Source of the DNA: Ornithobacterium rhinotracheale
Lineage (GTDB): Bacteria > Bacteroidota > Bacteroidia > Flavobacteriales > Weeksellaceae
DNA length: 64,000 nucleotides
Assembly: GCF_022832975.1 (NCBI RefSeq)
Contig: NZ_CP094846.1
Coordinates: 1,089,501 to 1,153,500 of the forward strand
Direction: 5' to 3'
The number at the start of each line of letters is the position of its first letter. Position 1 is the first letter of the stretch. A program made the translations under genes and the position numbers. Positions 63,170-64,000 of the stretch are shown piece after piece. Below the pieces are notes generated by a model, which did not search any database, was not told where the DNA came from, and saw only the letters and a list, made by a program, of their open reading frames with translations.

Positions 63170-63584
63170 TCCATATTTGAATTTGTCCTGTTAGTTCAGT
63201 GTAAAGAGCATCATACGCTTGGGAGCCCTCAAAATCTTGATGTAAATTGTAATGCTCAAATACTTCAACGCAATAGGGGAACATTTTAAGTGCAAAGGCA
63301 CGGGCTTCATCGGCAGGGATTTCTCGGTCAAACTCATTGCTGACAACGCTATACACCATATCAAAAGGGGAAAAGTACAAACCTTCAAATAAGACTTCAT
63401 TTGCGATTCTACGACATTCCAGTACATCATTTCCCGCTTCAAACGCATTTTGATATGCCTGTGCAGCTAAATCCCCCCTTGCTTTGATAAACTCCTCATC
63501 AGATGCCAGATTAGGAAAACTCGTGTTTAATAGTTCTCTTAGTCGTAATTCGTAATACGAAATTTCTTTTTCTTGTGTTGCCAT
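63147..63584 (-). CDS. DUF1896 protein
   Basis: A 145-residue acidic protein. I start it at 63584 ([18 protein letters not shown]) because this is where family similarity begins; a longer in-frame extension to 63692 lacks conserved sequence. The core [38 protein letters not shown] and the end [20 protein letters not shown] are the DUF1896 signature, a family restricted to Bacteroidota conjugative elements and adjacent to the methylase-helicase. Its 3' end overlaps the helicase start by 14-23 bp, indicating translational coupling. Function unknown. Confidence 0.88.
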   Translation of the reverse strand: MATQEKEISYYELRLRELLNTSFPNLASDEEFIKARGDLAAQAYQNAFEAGNDVLECRRIANEVLFEGLYFSPFDMVYSVVSNEFDREIPADEARAFALKMFPYCVEVFEHYNLHQDFEGSQAYDALYTELTGQIQIWIEENGVQ

Positions 63585-63733
63585 AATTTTTATATTTATC
63601 AAATTTTTATTCATTTGCATTAATACCCACTTTTTGAGTATTAACGCAAACATTTCAAATAATAAGTTTAGATGTTTATCCATTAACGGCACTTTTCGCC
63701 GTTAAACACTTGTTACTTAAACTATTTTTTAGA

Positions 63734-64000
63734 TTACTTTCGTTTTCGTCTTCCTTTTTTATTTTTAGAGCGAGGCGGAAACTCAAATGAGGTAGAACCG
63801 TCTTCTTGAAGAACCAAATAAGCATCAAAACTTTTTCCCGCCTTACTTTTTAATCCTTTTAAAAGCGTTGTTTTTCCATTTTCCAGCAAAGCCATTATCG
63901 CTTCATCATTTACCTGTTTTCCGCAAACATTTCTGAAAAATAACCACTGACAATCATCTTCCATACATTTAGCAACTTTCTCATATAGGCGAACGCTTTG
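63734..64000 (-). CDS. topB: DNA topoisomerase III, C-terminal end (gene continues beyond window)
   Basis: The last 88 residues of a minus-strand gene whose frame is open to the final base of the window. CMEDDCQWLFFRNVCGKQVNDEAIMALLENGKTTLLKGLKSKAGKSFDAYLVL...SFEFPP is the C-terminal repeat of type IA topoisomerases carried by Bacteroidota conjugative transposons; the preceding Cys residues suggest a zinc-finger tail. TopB in these elements relaxes or decatenates DNA around transfer. The catalytic core is outside the window, so the assignment rests on the tail only. DUF1896 starts 149 bp downstream. Confidence 0.75.
   Translation of the reverse strand, partial: QSVRLYEKVAKCMEDDCQWLFFRNVCGKQVNDEAIMALLENGKTTLLKGLKSKAGKSFDAYLVLQEDGSTSFEFPPRSKNKKGRRKRK

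Larger units (their letters stand above)
42746..64000. mobile_element. Integrated conjugative-type element, left part, continuing beyond the window
   Basis: From the integrase onward the gene content changes to that of Bacteroidota integrative conjugative elements: tyrosine recombinase, SSB, DUF932, DUF1281-like, PRTRC E and C, a methylase-helicase giant, DUF1896 and a topB end. No tra or mobilisation gene is in view, so conjugative ability is inferred from family content only. An IS and a surface-protein cargo module lie inside it. The left boundary is placed approximately, between the immunity-like gene and the integrase. Confidence 0.75.

Overview
The window reads as chromosome of an AT-rich member of the Bacteroidota, class Flavobacteriia, carrying one end of an integrated conjugative-type element. 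The lineage is indicated by SusC/SusD and DUF4249/TonB receptor pairs, a type IX secretion (T9SS) C-terminal sorting domain, SprB-like repeats, a fused HU-like/SPOR protein, the ftsK-lolA-lptG-ribB gene order, and promoter elements of the TAnnTTTG type instead of -35/-10 boxes. The locus with a sialidase, a beta-mannosidase and a GH88 enzyme would fit a host-associated Weeksellaceae species; Ornithobacterium is a guess, not a result.

1-16.6 kb: cell-envelope and housekeeping genes (ftsK C-terminal part, lolA-like, lptF/G-like, ribB), an outer-membrane barrel gene broken by one in-frame stop, a small His/Cys protein next to a TonB receptor with a His-rich loop (probable zinc uptake), ung, a GH88 lipoprotein, a TonB receptor/DUF4249 pair, a conserved helical protein, and an HNH-like protein whose tail is a 21-bp tandem repeat. 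16.7-22.5 kb (minus strand): yaaA, a guanidino-group-modifying enzyme, a DnaQ-like exonuclease, pssA and a GH2 beta-mannosidase.

22.7-31.2 kb (plus strand): a glycan-utilisation locus with SusC, SusD, a lipoprotein that looks like an M43 metalloprotease with its zinc site destroyed, a sialidase and a GH13 lipoprotein. 31.2-41.8 kb: birA, rsfS, ftsH, a pair of repeated palindromic intergenic units, cydB without cydA, an LtaS-type phosphotransferase, a ctlX-like hydrolase, dprA, an HU/SPOR protein and a DUF3784-like membrane protein. At 41.8-42.7 kb lies the C-terminal end of a polymorphic toxin with a candidate immunity gene.

42.75 kb to the end: a mobile element. It begins with repeated GTTAC motifs and a tyrosine recombinase, followed by a rightward accessory operon (SSB, DUF932, DUF1281-like, PRTRC proteins E and C, small proteins). 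An IS3-type insertion sequence and a cargo module (truncated FN3 gene, T9SS SprB-repeat surface protein, triple-PKD lipoprotein, outer-membrane barrel) interrupt it. The leftward backbone then follows: a giant DNA methylase-helicase, DUF1896, and the 3' end of topB, which runs off the window. The 49.0-57.7 kb cargo segment is flanked by a 12-bp direct repeat. The most promising candidates for something undescribed are this cargo module, the dead metalloprotease in the SusCD operon, and the orphan toxin/immunity cassette at the element boundary. No rRNA, tRNA or CRISPR array was recognised.
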